A stretch of DNA of 33,157 bases. Origin: an uncultured Rhodospirillaceae bacterium. Lineage in GTDB: Bacteria; Pseudomonadota; Alphaproteobacteria; Rhodospirillales; Magnetospirillaceae. The DNA lies in the NCBI GenBank assembly GCA_903941095.1, contig CAJANN010000323.1, positions 1-33,157 of the forward strand. Reading direction: 5' to 3'. Positions within the stretch are counted from its first letter, which is position 1. Every line of letters begins with the position of its first letter. The translations under genes and the position numbers were made by a program. The notes below the pieces were generated by a model that saw only the letters and a program-made list of their open reading frames with translations, did not search any database and was not told the DNA's origin. Shown in pieces: positions 24,322 to 31,666 of this stretch.

Positions 24322-24878
24322 CCCAGCACCCGTTCGGCAACGGCGGCCCAGTCGTCCAGCAGCACTGCGCGGGTGGCGGCGGGAAAGCCGGGATCGTCCA
24401 GCACCTCGGCCAGGTCGTCGACGAACAGGTCCGGCGCCAGGGCGCGGATGCGCGCCAGCTTGGCGGCGCGGTCGTCCTCGAAGTGGATGTCGACCGGCGC
24501 GAAGCCCAGCCGCGAGAAATAGCCATGCCGGTCCAGCCAGCCCAGCGCCGCCAGGCGCAGATCGGTGCCCGAGGTGTCGGAATGGCCGGTCCGGGTCTTG
24601 TGGCTGATGATCGCCAGGGCGTGGCCGGCGGCGCGTGCCGCGAGGATGAAGTCGATCGAGCCGGGCAGCGGGCGGGCAAGGTCGATGCGCGGGCCGTAGA
24701 CCTGGCCCTGCAGACGTTGCCAATCGGCCTCGCCGTCCGGCCGGGCGCGGATAGCGGCACGGATGGCGGCCTTGCCGCCGGCGAACCCGGCCGCGACCAG
24801 CCCCGACTCGGCGGCGACGGTGCGGAACGCCTCGTCATAGCCGATCAGAGTGTTGTCGAGGTCCAGGCCGATCAGCAC
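24318..24878 (-). CDS. HAD-superfamily phosphatase-like protein
   Basis: Protein of 186 residues starting at GTG 24878 with AGGAGG just upstream. HAD motif I is DLDNT with D6 and D8; motif II is at IISHKT; an EDDRAAKL segment and FVDDL near 150 supply the acidic motif IV. The region between motif I and II is an all-helical cap of about 65 residues. The size is like that of small sugar phosphatases such as GmhB, but motif I here is DLDNT and the inserts differ, so I do not equate it. Ten bases separate it from the SDR gene upstream. Predicted to remove phosphate from a pathway intermediate. Confidence 0.78.
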   Translation of the reverse strand: MLIGLDLDNTLIGYDEAFRTVAAESGLVAAGFAGGKAAIRAAIRARPDGEADWQRLQGQVYGPRIDLARPLPGSIDFILAARAAGHALAIISHKTRTGHSDTSGTDLRLAALGWLDRHGYFSRLGFAPVDIHFEDDRAAKLARIRALAPDLFVDDLAEVLDDPGFPAATRAVLLDDWAAVAERVLG

Positions 24879-24888
24879 CTCGCCTCCT

Positions 24889-25884
24889 TCACGCCAGCTT
24901 GGTCTGCTGCATCAGCTTGATGTTGAAGTAGACCGGGTTGTCCAGCGGATCGGGGACCTTGCCGGCGGCGAAGGCGGCGGCAAGGTCGCGTACCGCGTCT
25001 GAGATGGTGTGGCGCGGCACGAAGCCCAGCTCGCTTCTCATCCGCTCGGACGAGACGTGGTACGAGCGGTTGTCGTTTGTCGGCACCACCTCGATCTCGA
25101 CCGGCTGCCCCAGGGCGTCGCGCACCATGTGGGCGATCTCCATCACCGTGAAGTTCTCCCAGCCGGCGTTGAAGGTCTTGCCGTCCCAGCGGGCGGGATC
25201 GACCTCCAGCATGTGCAGGTACAGGTCGACCATGTCGTCGACATGGATGTTGGGACGCTTCTGGCCGCCGCCGAACACGGTGATCTTGCCCTTGTTGATG
25301 GCGTGATTGGTCAGGATGTTGACGGTCAGGTCCAGCCGCAGCCGGGGGGCATAGCCGCAGACCGTCGCCGGGCGGATGATGCCGACGGCGAAGCCCGGAG
25401 CGCGTTCGGCCAGCAGTTCGTCCTCGCACAGGGCCTTGAACTTGGAATAGTCGGTCAGCGGCTCGCGCAGCAGGTCCTCGGTAACCTCGGCCTCGTCCTT
25501 GACGCCGTAGACCGACGACGAGGACGCGTAGATGAAGCGCCCGATCCCGGCTGCCTTGGCGGCGCGGACCAGCGGCAGGAAGGCGTCGTGGTTGATCGAG
25601 CGGCCCAGTTCGGGGTCGAGGTCGTAGGACGGGTCGTTCGAGATGCAGGCCAGGTGAATCACCGTGTCGCAGCCGGCCAGGGCGGCTTTCACCGCTTCGG
25701 GGTCGCGCAGGTCGCCGCGGACCTCGATCAGGCGGTCGCCGCGCAGGTCGGTGAACAGATCGGGCAGATAGAGGTAAAGGTCCAGCACCGTCACCGTGTA
25801 GCCGGCGGCCAGCAGCTTGGGGACCAGGGCGCTGCCGACATAGCCGGCGCCGCCGGTGACCAGGACGTGTTGCGGGCGGGACAT
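24889..25884 (-). CDS. NAD-dependent sugar epimerase/dehydratase (extended SDR) 1
   Basis: Extended short-chain dehydrogenase of 331 residues, ATG at 25884 with a perfect AAGGAG site. TGGAGYVGS (residues 10-18) binds NAD(P); ASSSSVYG gives the catalytic Ser/Thr position and Y146-S-K-F-K150 is the YxxxK motif. IRPATVCGYAPRLR and the RPNIHVDDM stretch match the substrate-binding half of sugar-nucleotide epimerases and dehydratases. The unusual Leu/Tyr-rich strand end at LDLYLYLPDLF fits nucleotide binding by an Asp (D35) and so NAD preference. It sits eleven bases after the nucleotidyltransferase-kinase gene. Exact reaction unknown: 4-epimerase, 4,6-dehydratase or 2-/3-epimerase are all possible. 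Confidence 0.85.
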   Translation of the reverse strand: MSRPQHVLVTGGAGYVGSALVPKLLAAGYTVTVLDLYLYLPDLFTDLRGDRLIEVRGDLRDPEAVKAALAGCDTVIHLACISNDPSYDLDPELGRSINHDAFLPLVRAAKAAGIGRFIYASSSSVYGVKDEAEVTEDLLREPLTDYSKFKALCEDELLAERAPGFAVGIIRPATVCGYAPRLRLDLTVNILTNHAINKGKITVFGGGQKRPNIHVDDMVDLYLHMLEVDPARWDGKTFNAGWENFTVMEIAHMVRDALGQPVEIEVVPTNDNRSYHVSSERMRSELGFVPRHTISDAVRDLAAAFAAGKVPDPLDNPVYFNIKLMQQTKLA

Positions 25885-25895
25885 GGCGTTTCTCC

Positions 25896-27452
25896 TTACT
25901 TCAGCAGGCGTTCGACGAACTTGATCAACTCGACCCGCCCGACCGAGCGGCGATGGCCGACGATGCCGACCTTGATGGCGCCGACGGCGTTGCCGACGAA
26001 GCCGACCAGGTCCATCGGGCCGCCGGCCGCCACCAGCGGCGAGGTCACCGCCAGGAAGGCGTCGCCGGCCCCCACGGTGTCCAGGGCGCGCTTGGTGAAG
26101 GCCGGCACACGGGTGACCTTCTTGCCCTTGGCCCAGGTGGCGGCACCTTCCTGGCCCATGGTCACCGTGATGCGGTTGCAGTCGATGCGCGCCGGAAGGT
26201 GTTTGCTCAGGATGGTGGAAATGTCGCTGTAGCGGTCGCCAGTGGCCAACTTGGCCTCGGGGGCGTCGATGCAGATATAGTCGGCTTTGGAATAGCGGGT
26301 GATCAGGTTGAAGCCGGTGTTGGCGCTGTTGGTCTGGGTGTTGACCGCCAGGAAGCGGGCGTTGTCGACCAGTGCCTTGATGACCGGGGCGGTGATCATG
26401 CCGTGCCCGAAGTCGGTGACGATCACCAGGTCGTACTTGGGGGCGCGGTTGGCAATGACGCGGACCAACTCGGCTTCCTGACGGCCCGAGGTCGGCGTGT
26501 CGTCCATGTAATAAACCTCGAACAGCTTGCGCATGCCGGAATCGATGAAGCGGCACTTGCGGGTGGTCGGAGCACCGTTGCGCAGCAGAGCGGTCAGGGT
26601 AACGTTGGGCAGCAGCGAATCGCGGATCAGCTTCTCGTGACTGTCGGCGCGGCCCAGAACGGTGACCACCTCGACCTCGGCGCAGAAGTTGGCGACATGG
26701 TTGGCCGCCGCGATGCAGCCGCCGGCGAACAGTTCGCCCTCGCGGTGCAAGGTGGCGATCATGTTTTCCTTGGGCGACTTGCCCAGGGCGGTGACGTATT
26801 GGTAGTCATCGACGATGGCGTCGCCGACCACCAGCACCTTCAAGGCGGCGGCACGCTCCAGCATCGGGCGGACCTGGCTCAGTGCGTCGCGCTGGCGCAG
26901 GCCGGCCAGATAATCCTTCAGGGTCGGATCGTAGACGTCGAGATAGTTATTGATCAGCGACGACGACGAGAACACCAGTTCGTTGGTGAAGACGATGCAT
27001 CCGCCATGTTCCTCGACAGCTTGGCGTTCGGCGACGATCTTGCCGGTGACGTCGGTTTCGGAATCCTTGTAGTCCGAACCCTTGACGTAGACGTCTGGCT
27101 TGATGGCATGGATCACCGTCTCGGCCGAGGCGGCGTCGTTGATCCCGACATAATCGACGTGAGCGAGCGAGGCCAGCATCTCGGCGCGCTGGTGCTCGCC
27201 GAACACCGGCCGGCCTGGTCCCTTGTTGACGAAGGCGTCGGCGGTGATGGTGACCATCAGCACATCGCCCTCGCGCCGGGCAGCCTCGAGGTGGCGGACA
27301 TGGCCCAGATGCAGCAGGTCGAACACGCCATGGCACAGCACGACGGTGCGGCCTTCGGCCCGCAACCGGTGCGAGATGGCGCCCAACTCGGCCAGGGACT
27401 GGACCTTGTCGCCTTGGGGGTAGCGGTGCGAGGGTGTCACAGATTCGGTCAT
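25896..27452 (-). CDS. nucleotidyltransferase-PfkB kinase fusion (HldE parts in reverse order)
   Basis: Bifunctional protein of 518 residues; its ATG overlaps the SDR 2 stop (ATGA). Residues 30-175 form a cytidylyl/adenylyltransferase domain with HGVFDLLHLGHVRHL (HxGH at 48-51), a KGSDYKDSE segment and FSSSSLINNYL in place of the usual IST-type end. Residues about 200-515 form a ribokinase/PfkB domain with VVGDAIVDDY, GGCIAAANHVANF and DTVGAGDAF (catalytic D464). In HldE of enteric bacteria the kinase is N-terminal and the nucleotidyltransferase C-terminal; here the order is reversed. It should phosphorylate a sugar and activate it with a nucleotide, as HldE does for D-glycero-β-D-manno-heptose. 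Confidence 0.88.
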   Translation of the reverse strand: MTESVTPSHRYPQGDKVQSLAELGAISHRLRAEGRTVVLCHGVFDLLHLGHVRHLEAARREGDVLMVTITADAFVNKGPGRPVFGEHQRAEMLASLAHVDYVGINDAASAETVIHAIKPDVYVKGSDYKDSETDVTGKIVAERQAVEEHGGCIVFTNELVFSSSSLINNYLDVYDPTLKDYLAGLRQRDALSQVRPMLERAAALKVLVVGDAIVDDYQYVTALGKSPKENMIATLHREGELFAGGCIAAANHVANFCAEVEVVTVLGRADSHEKLIRDSLLPNVTLTALLRNGAPTTRKCRFIDSGMRKLFEVYYMDDTPTSGRQEAELVRVIANRAPKYDLVIVTDFGHGMITAPVIKALVDNARFLAVNTQTNSANTGFNLITRYSKADYICIDAPEAKLATGDRYSDISTILSKHLPARIDCNRITVTMGQEGAATWAKGKKVTRVPAFTKRALDTVGAGDAFLAVTSPLVAAGGPMDLVGFVGNAVGAIKVGIVGHRRSVGRVELIKFVERLLK

Positions 27453-28444
27453 GACACCCGTCCCAGGTACTTGAACCAATCGGCGGTAGCGGTGGCGATG
27501 CTGTCGGGCGTCCACAAGGGCGCGTCGCGCCAATAATCGATCCCGGCCACGACCTTGGCGACGCCGTCCTCGAAGCTGACCGCGGGGCGCCAGTCCAGCA
27601 TCCGCGAGATGCGGGCGGTGTCGGCGAAGGTGATGTCGGGTTCACCCGGCCGCTTGGGGATGTGCACCACCGGACCGCCCAGCAGCTCGACCAGCCGGTT
27701 GACGCTGTAGGTTCCGTCCGAGCCGACATTCATCACTTCGCCGGCCAGATCGGACCGCGCCGCGCTCAGAAAGGCGCGAGCGACGTCGGTGACATAGGTG
27801 AAGTCCCGGGTCTGTGTGCCGTCACCGACCACGGTAAAGGGTTGGCCGGCCAGCTTCTGGCGCAGGAAGACGCCGAACACCGCGCCGTAGGTGCCCGAGG
27901 TGCGCGAGCGCGGGCCGTAGACGTTGAACAGCCGCAGGCACACGGTCGGCAGGCCGTAGCAGGTGTGCCAATGGCGGACATAGCATTCACCGACATACTT
28001 GGTCAGAGCATAGGGATACATCGGCCGGATGTCGGCCGTCTCGGGGGTCGGCGTCACGTCAGGGATGCCGTAGCACGACGACGACGCGGCATAGACGAAG
28101 CGCGACACGCCGGCCTGGCGCGCGGCCTCGAGCACGCGCAGAGTGCCCTCGACATTGGCTTGGTGGTAGGGGCCTGGTTGCTGGATCGAGGGGACGATGT
28201 CGGCCAGTGCGGCCAGATGGAACACCCAGTCCATGTCGGCGAACAGCGGCGCGATGTCGTCGGTGGCGATATCGGTTCGGTGGTGGACTAGGCGGGCGTG
28301 GCCGGCGACATGGGCCAAGTTCTCGGGACGTCCGGTCGAGTGGTTGTCGATGACCACGACGTCGTGGTCCGCCGCCAGCAGGGCGTCGACCAGATGGCTT
28401 CCGATGAAGCCGGCGCCTCCGGTGACAAGACATTTCTTGCGCAC
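27449..28444 (-). CDS. NAD-dependent sugar epimerase (extended SDR) 2, first gene of the sugar operon
   Basis: Extended SDR of 331 residues. The start is taken as GTG 28444, preceded by AAGGGA; an ATG at 28507 would add 21 residues of no family likeness. VTGGAGFIGSH (7-17) binds NAD; D33 at VIDN supports NAD(H) use; ASSSCYG and Y145-A-L-T-K149 supply the catalytic triad. LRLFNVYGPRSRTSGTYGAVFGVF and GDGTQTRDFTYVTDVA are strong UDP-glucose 4-epimerase/UDP-glucuronate-epimerase family segments. The gene leads seven leftward genes ending at 21613 in which all spacings are 11 bases or less or overlap. Its promoter should lie in the gap up to the tRNA. Confidence 0.87.
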   Translation of the reverse strand: MRKKCLVTGGAGFIGSHLVDALLAADHDVVVIDNHSTGRPENLAHVAGHARLVHHRTDIATDDIAPLFADMDWVFHLAALADIVPSIQQPGPYHQANVEGTLRVLEAARQAGVSRFVYAASSSCYGIPDVTPTPETADIRPMYPYALTKYVGECYVRHWHTCYGLPTVCLRLFNVYGPRSRTSGTYGAVFGVFLRQKLAGQPFTVVGDGTQTRDFTYVTDVARAFLSAARSDLAGEVMNVGSDGTYSVNRLVELLGGPVVHIPKRPGEPDITFADTARISRMLDWRPAVSFEDGVAKVVAGIDYWRDAPLWTPDSIATATADWFKYLGRVS

Positions 28445-28524
28445 GATCGTTTCCCTTTCCGGGGCGCGGTCACAGACCACATTCTGCCGCACAGGATTCC
28501 CGTACAATGGTTAAGGCTTCTCTA

Positions 28525-28707
28525 TCAAATCGACCCAACCAGTGGCGGATGGGCGACCGGATGGCGGTGGCGGACCAGCATGTCGGCCAAAGCGATCCGG
28601 TGCTCGGGTCGGTCCGGTTCCGCCCGGCGGGCGCGACGGAACATCGCCGCTGATTCCTTCAAGAGGCCCAGTTCCCGCAAGATGCTGCCGATCCCCGTTA
28701 GAGCCAC
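28525..28707 (-). pseudogene. decayed TPR gene fragment
   Basis: A short reading frame whose translation (LRELGLLKESAAMFRRARRAEPDRPEHRIALADML) is a good TPR repeat and resembles those in the TPR-glycosyltransferases of this locus. The only start is a GTG without a ribosome site. The frame stays open upstream of it until a TGA near 28834, with no ATG, and it stops in-frame after a His/Pro-rich end. I read it as the remnant of a larger TPR gene left by deletion or insertion at this border. A very small real gene is possible but unlikely. Confidence 0.5.
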
Positions 28708-28841
28708 AAGGTCGAGAGGGGGGGATTTCTGCAGCGGACGTGGTAGACTGCTCTCCGGTGGATCAGGAATGGGGCGAGGGATGCCATGCCCGTGCCGTCT
28801 CCGTGGGATACGGGACAGTTTTTCGCCCCATCAACCCATTA

Positions 28842-28860
28842 ATTCTATTAATTAGAATAG
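28842..28860 (-). terminator. AT-rich hairpin just downstream of tRNA-Gln
   Basis: ATTCTA at 28842-28847 and TAGAAT at 28853-28858 form a 6-bp stem with a 5-base loop, two bases after the tRNA 3' end; an alternative stem CTATT/AATAG shares the same bases. It is positioned as a transcript end or processing site for the tRNA. No T-run follows on the tRNA strand, so factor-independent termination is uncertain. Confidence 0.3.
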
Positions 28861-28861
28861 T

Positions 28862-28936
28862 TGGCTGGGGCGCCAGGATTCGAACCTGGGAATGGCGGTA
28901 CCAAAAACCGCTGCCTTACCACTTGGCTACGCCCCA
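28862..28936 (-). tRNA. tRNA-Gln (TTG anticodon)
   Basis: A complete 75-base cloverleaf including an encoded CCA. The acceptor stem TGGGGCG pairs with CGCCCCA, followed by discriminator G and CCA. The D arm holds AAGTGGTAAGGC; the anticodon stem GCGGT/ACCGC encloses loop TTTTGGT with anticodon TTG at the centre. The T arm is CCAGG-TTCGAAT-CCTGG. It reads CAA codons and, by wobble, CAG. Its 3' end faces the sugar operon, a common side for island insertion. It lies between core gene ispE and the variable carbohydrate DNA. Confidence 0.97.
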
Positions 28937-28974
28937 ACAGCGGGGCCGCACCATAGTCTGAAGTCGGGCGGGTT

Positions 28975-29832
28975 TCAAGAGAGCAAAGGCGCGGCGCGAA
29001 TCCACCAGGCGGGTTGGGCCTGGGTCAGGGACTGGGCGGCGGATTCGGCGTCCGCCCGGGCGGAAAACAGGCCCAGGCAGGTGGCGCCCGACCCCGACAT
29101 CCGCGACAGCAGGCAGCCGGGCTGGGCGGCCAGCAAGTCCAGGGCCGTGGCGACGGCGGGGACCAGCGAGATGGCGGCATCGGTCAGGTCGTTGCGGCGC
29201 GCCGCCAGCAGGGCCGCCAGATGGGCGGCGTCGCGGGGCGTGGTTTCCAGCGGTGCCGGATCGGAGAAACAGCCGGCGCGGGCCTTGAACACCGCCGGGG
29301 TCGACAGCGGCACACGCGGGTTGGCCAGGACCAGCCATGCCGGCGGCAATGGCGGCACCGGCGCCAGGATTTCGCCGATCCCCGACATGCGGGCGGGGCG
29401 GCCGGCCAGACACACCGGCAGGTCGGCCCCCAGACCGAGAGCCAGGGCCTGCCGCCGGCCTTCCGGCAGGTCGACCCGCCACAGCCGCTCCAGCGCGCGC
29501 AACGCGGCGGCGGCGTCGGTCGAGCCACCGCCGATGCCGGACGCCACCGGCAGAACCTTGGTCAGGCGGATGGCGGCCCCGCCGCGGACATCCGCGGCCA
29601 GGGCCAGGGCCCGGGCAGCCCGCAGCACGATGTTGCCGTCGTCGCACGGCAGGCCGGCGGCACCGGGACCGTCCACCGTCAGGCTCAGGGTCCCGGCCGG
29701 TTCCACCGTCACCGTGTCGCCGATTCCGGCGAACACCGCCAGGGAATCCAGCAGATGATAGCCATCGGCCCGCTTGCCGGTGACATGCAGATACAGATTG
29801 ACCTTGGCCGGAGCCGGTTCCGACTGGATCAC
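28975..29832 (-). CDS. ispE: 4-diphosphocytidyl-2-C-methyl-D-erythritol kinase (IspE)
   Basis: GHMP kinase of 285 residues that phosphorylates CDP-methylerythritol at the 2-OH in the non-mevalonate isoprenoid pathway. The start is the GTG at 29832, overlapping the stop of the TPR lipoprotein gene by four bases (GTGA). Early [11 protein letters not shown] contains the conserved Lys (K10), GYHLLDSL follows, the ATP loop is [18 protein letters not shown] (94-111), and LGADLPVCL plus a late [12 protein letters not shown] motif complete the family pattern. Length is normal. It is a core gene, so it anchors the right part of the window as stable chromosome. Confidence 0.96.
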   Translation of the reverse strand: MIQSEPAPAKVNLYLHVTGKRADGYHLLDSLAVFAGIGDTVTVEPAGTLSLTVDGPGAAGLPCDDGNIVLRAARALALAADVRGGAAIRLTKVLPVASGIGGGSTDAAAALRALERLWRVDLPEGRRQALALGLGADLPVCLAGRPARMSGIGEILAPVPPLPPAWLVLANPRVPLSTPAVFKARAGCFSDPAPLETTPRDAAHLAALLAARRNDLTDAAISLVPAVATALDLLAAQPGCLLSRMSGSGATCLGLFSARADAESAAQSLTQAQPAWWIRAAPLLS

Positions 29833-31559
29833 GGATGGTTCAGCGGCTTGGCCGGAACCTGCCCGGTGCGGATCTTCAGCTTCAGCGGCTCGACCTGCTC
29901 GGGCTCGGGGTCCAGCGCATTGGCGCGCAGCCACTGGAACATGGCTTCCTCCACCCGGCCGACCTGCCAATAGGCATCGCCCAGATGGTCGTTGATGGTG
30001 GGATCCTCGGGCTTCAGCTCGGCGGCCCGTTCCAGATAGCGCACGGCGCCGTGATAATCGCCCAGCCGGTACAAGGCCCAGCCCATGCTGTCGACGATGG
30101 CGCCGTCCTTGGGCCGCAATTCGACGGCCTTTTCCAGCATCTTGCGGGCTTTTTCCAGATGCAGCCCCATGTCGACCCACGAATAGCCCAGATAATTCAG
30201 CACGTCGGCCTGATCGGGCTTCAGCCGCAGGGCTTCCAGGAAGTCGGCCTCGGCCCGGGGCCATTGCCTGGACCGTTCCAGGCAGATGGCCCGGCTGTAC
30301 AGCAGCGCCCAGTGGTGGGGCTCCGGCGTGCCGGCCCGGCCGATGGCGGCATCATAGGCGGCGGCGGCTTCGGCAAAGCGTTTGCGCCGCCGCAGGATGT
30401 CGCCCTTGGTGACAAGGGCCTCCAGCGAATCCGGCCGCTCTTTCGCCAACTGGTCCAGTTGAGCCAGCGCCGCCGCGGTCTGCTGCATCTCGTCCAGGTT
30501 GATGGCGGCGCGCAGCCGGCCATAGGCATGGGACGGCAGGGCCGGGTCCAGCGCCAGATAATGGCCGTTGGCCTCGTCCAGGCGGTTCTGGGCGGTCAGC
30601 AGGTCGGCCACCGTGGTCTGGGCCAGCGGCATGTCCTGGCGCATCCACAAGGCCAGACGGGCATACAGCATGGCCATTTCGCCGGCATTGCCCTGACGCA
30701 TCAGCGAAGCGATGTCGAACAGGGCTTCGGCCAGGCCGGACCGGGCGTCGGGAACCGCGCGGGGGATCGCCCCCCCCTGGCTCAGCAGCCGCTTGCCGTC
30801 GAACAGCATGCTGTCGGGATGGTCGGCCTGATAACGGCCGTACAGCGAGGCGGCATCGGCCATTCGGCCGCTGCGCTGATACCACGAACCGGCACTTTCG
30901 ATGCCGCGAACCGACAATTGCGCCGACAGGGCGGTGCGGTAGCCGTCCTCGGCGGCCTGGACGCGGCCGCCCAGGTCGGCGATCAGGGCGGTGTGGAAGG
31001 CCCGCAGCAGCTCAAGCCCCTTGGTCTGCCCCAAAGGGTCCAGGGCGGCATCGGCATCGGCACGATCCTGGGCTGCACGGCTCCAGGCCAGCATCAGCGG
31101 CGCCAGAATCCCGTGAACGCCCCGCCGGGGCAGTTGGGAGAACCGCTCTTCCGCCTTGGCCCAATGCCCGGCCCGGGCGTCGTTGAGCCCGGCGACCAGC
31201 AGCGGCAGGGGTGAATCGGCGTCGAAGGCCAGAACCCGTTCGGCCAGGGGGGCGGCCACGTCCATCCGGCCCTCGGCGGCCATCAGGCTGAAGGTCCGCT
31301 GCAGCAACTCGCCGTTCTCGGGATCGAATTTCAGGGCCGAGGCGTAATAATCGGCCGCGGTGCGGCTGTCGCCGGTCCCCTGCGCCAGCCGTCCGGCCAG
31401 ATAGCCGGCCAGCGCCGACCGCCCCTCGGCGGCCGTTTCCGCCGCCAATCGGGCGTCAGGATCGGTCTTCTGACGGGACTGGGAACATCCGGCCGCCACG
31501 ACCGCCACGATGGCCAGGGCCGCAGCCCCACCCCCGACCCGCTTGCTCCACCGCGCCAT
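29829..31559 (-). CDS. TPR-repeat lipoprotein
   Basis: Protein of 576 residues with a lipoprotein signal peptide: basic start (MARWSKR), hydrophobic run, and lipobox VAAGC with the lipid-modified cysteine at C25. The rest is a long row of TPR units from about residue 45 to 560; the clearest lie near 440-550 ([60 protein letters not shown]). Expected to be anchored in the outer membrane or periplasmic leaflet and to serve as a protein-protein scaffold. A TPR protein placed directly before ispE is, as far as I recall, common in alphaproteobacteria. Last four bases overlap the ispE start. Confidence 0.9.
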   Translation of the reverse strand: MARWSKRVGGGAAALAIVAVVAAGCSQSRQKTDPDARLAAETAAEGRSALAGYLAGRLAQGTGDSRTAADYYASALKFDPENGELLQRTFSLMAAEGRMDVAAPLAERVLAFDADSPLPLLVAGLNDARAGHWAKAEERFSQLPRRGVHGILAPLMLAWSRAAQDRADADAALDPLGQTKGLELLRAFHTALIADLGGRVQAAEDGYRTALSAQLSVRGIESAGSWYQRSGRMADAASLYGRYQADHPDSMLFDGKRLLSQGGAIPRAVPDARSGLAEALFDIASLMRQGNAGEMAMLYARLALWMRQDMPLAQTTVADLLTAQNRLDEANGHYLALDPALPSHAYGRLRAAINLDEMQQTAAALAQLDQLAKERPDSLEALVTKGDILRRRKRFAEAAAAYDAAIGRAGTPEPHHWALLYSRAICLERSRQWPRAEADFLEALRLKPDQADVLNYLGYSWVDMGLHLEKARKMLEKAVELRPKDGAIVDSMGWALYRLGDYHGAVRYLERAAELKPEDPTINDHLGDAYWQVGRVEEAMFQWLRANALDPEPEQVEPLKLKIRTGQVPAKPLNHP

Positions 31560-31581
31560 CCATCGTCCCTAGAGGTCTTGT

Positions 31582-31609
31582 GCCCGCGCCGCGACTGACG
31601 GGCGCGGGC
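31582..31609 (-). terminator. GC-rich hairpin after methylmalonyl-CoA mutase gene
   Basis: A perfect 9-bp stem (GCCCGCGCC at 31582-31590 with GGCGCGGGC at 31601-31609) and a 10-base loop, lying 58 bases after the mutase stop and 23 before the TPR lipoprotein start. There is no T-run, so it would be a weak factor-independent terminator or an mRNA-stabilising hairpin. Confidence 0.4.
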
Positions 31610-31666
31610 CAGAAAGTGAATAGACCGACATCATAACCTATTCCGGCGCGGGCGCTATGGTCTTGC

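Larger units (their letters stand above)
28445..28861. other. gap between sugar operon and tRNA-Gln
   Basis: A 417-base gap that holds the TPR fragment and no other supportable gene. It must carry the promoter of the leftward sugar operon; TTGATA (leftward, 28528-28523) is a fair -35 box, but the -10 region after it has 15-base spacing and a weak box. The right end is unusually AT-rich for this genome (28838-28862). Confidence 0.4.

Noticed and set aside
24318-24878. HAD protein as GmhB (heptose bisphosphate phosphatase)
   Set aside because: The size fits, but motif I and the cap region differ from what I recall of GmhB, and the cysteine-rich zinc loop of GmhB is not present.
25953-27536. 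Long + strand frame opposite the nucleotidyltransferase-kinase gene
   Set aside because: Antisense shadow. No ribosome site or motif; the minus strand has HxGH and DTxGAGD motifs in frame.
31582-31609. Strong factor-independent terminator
   Set aside because: The stem is perfect but no T-run follows on either strand, so it is kept only as a low-confidence terminator.
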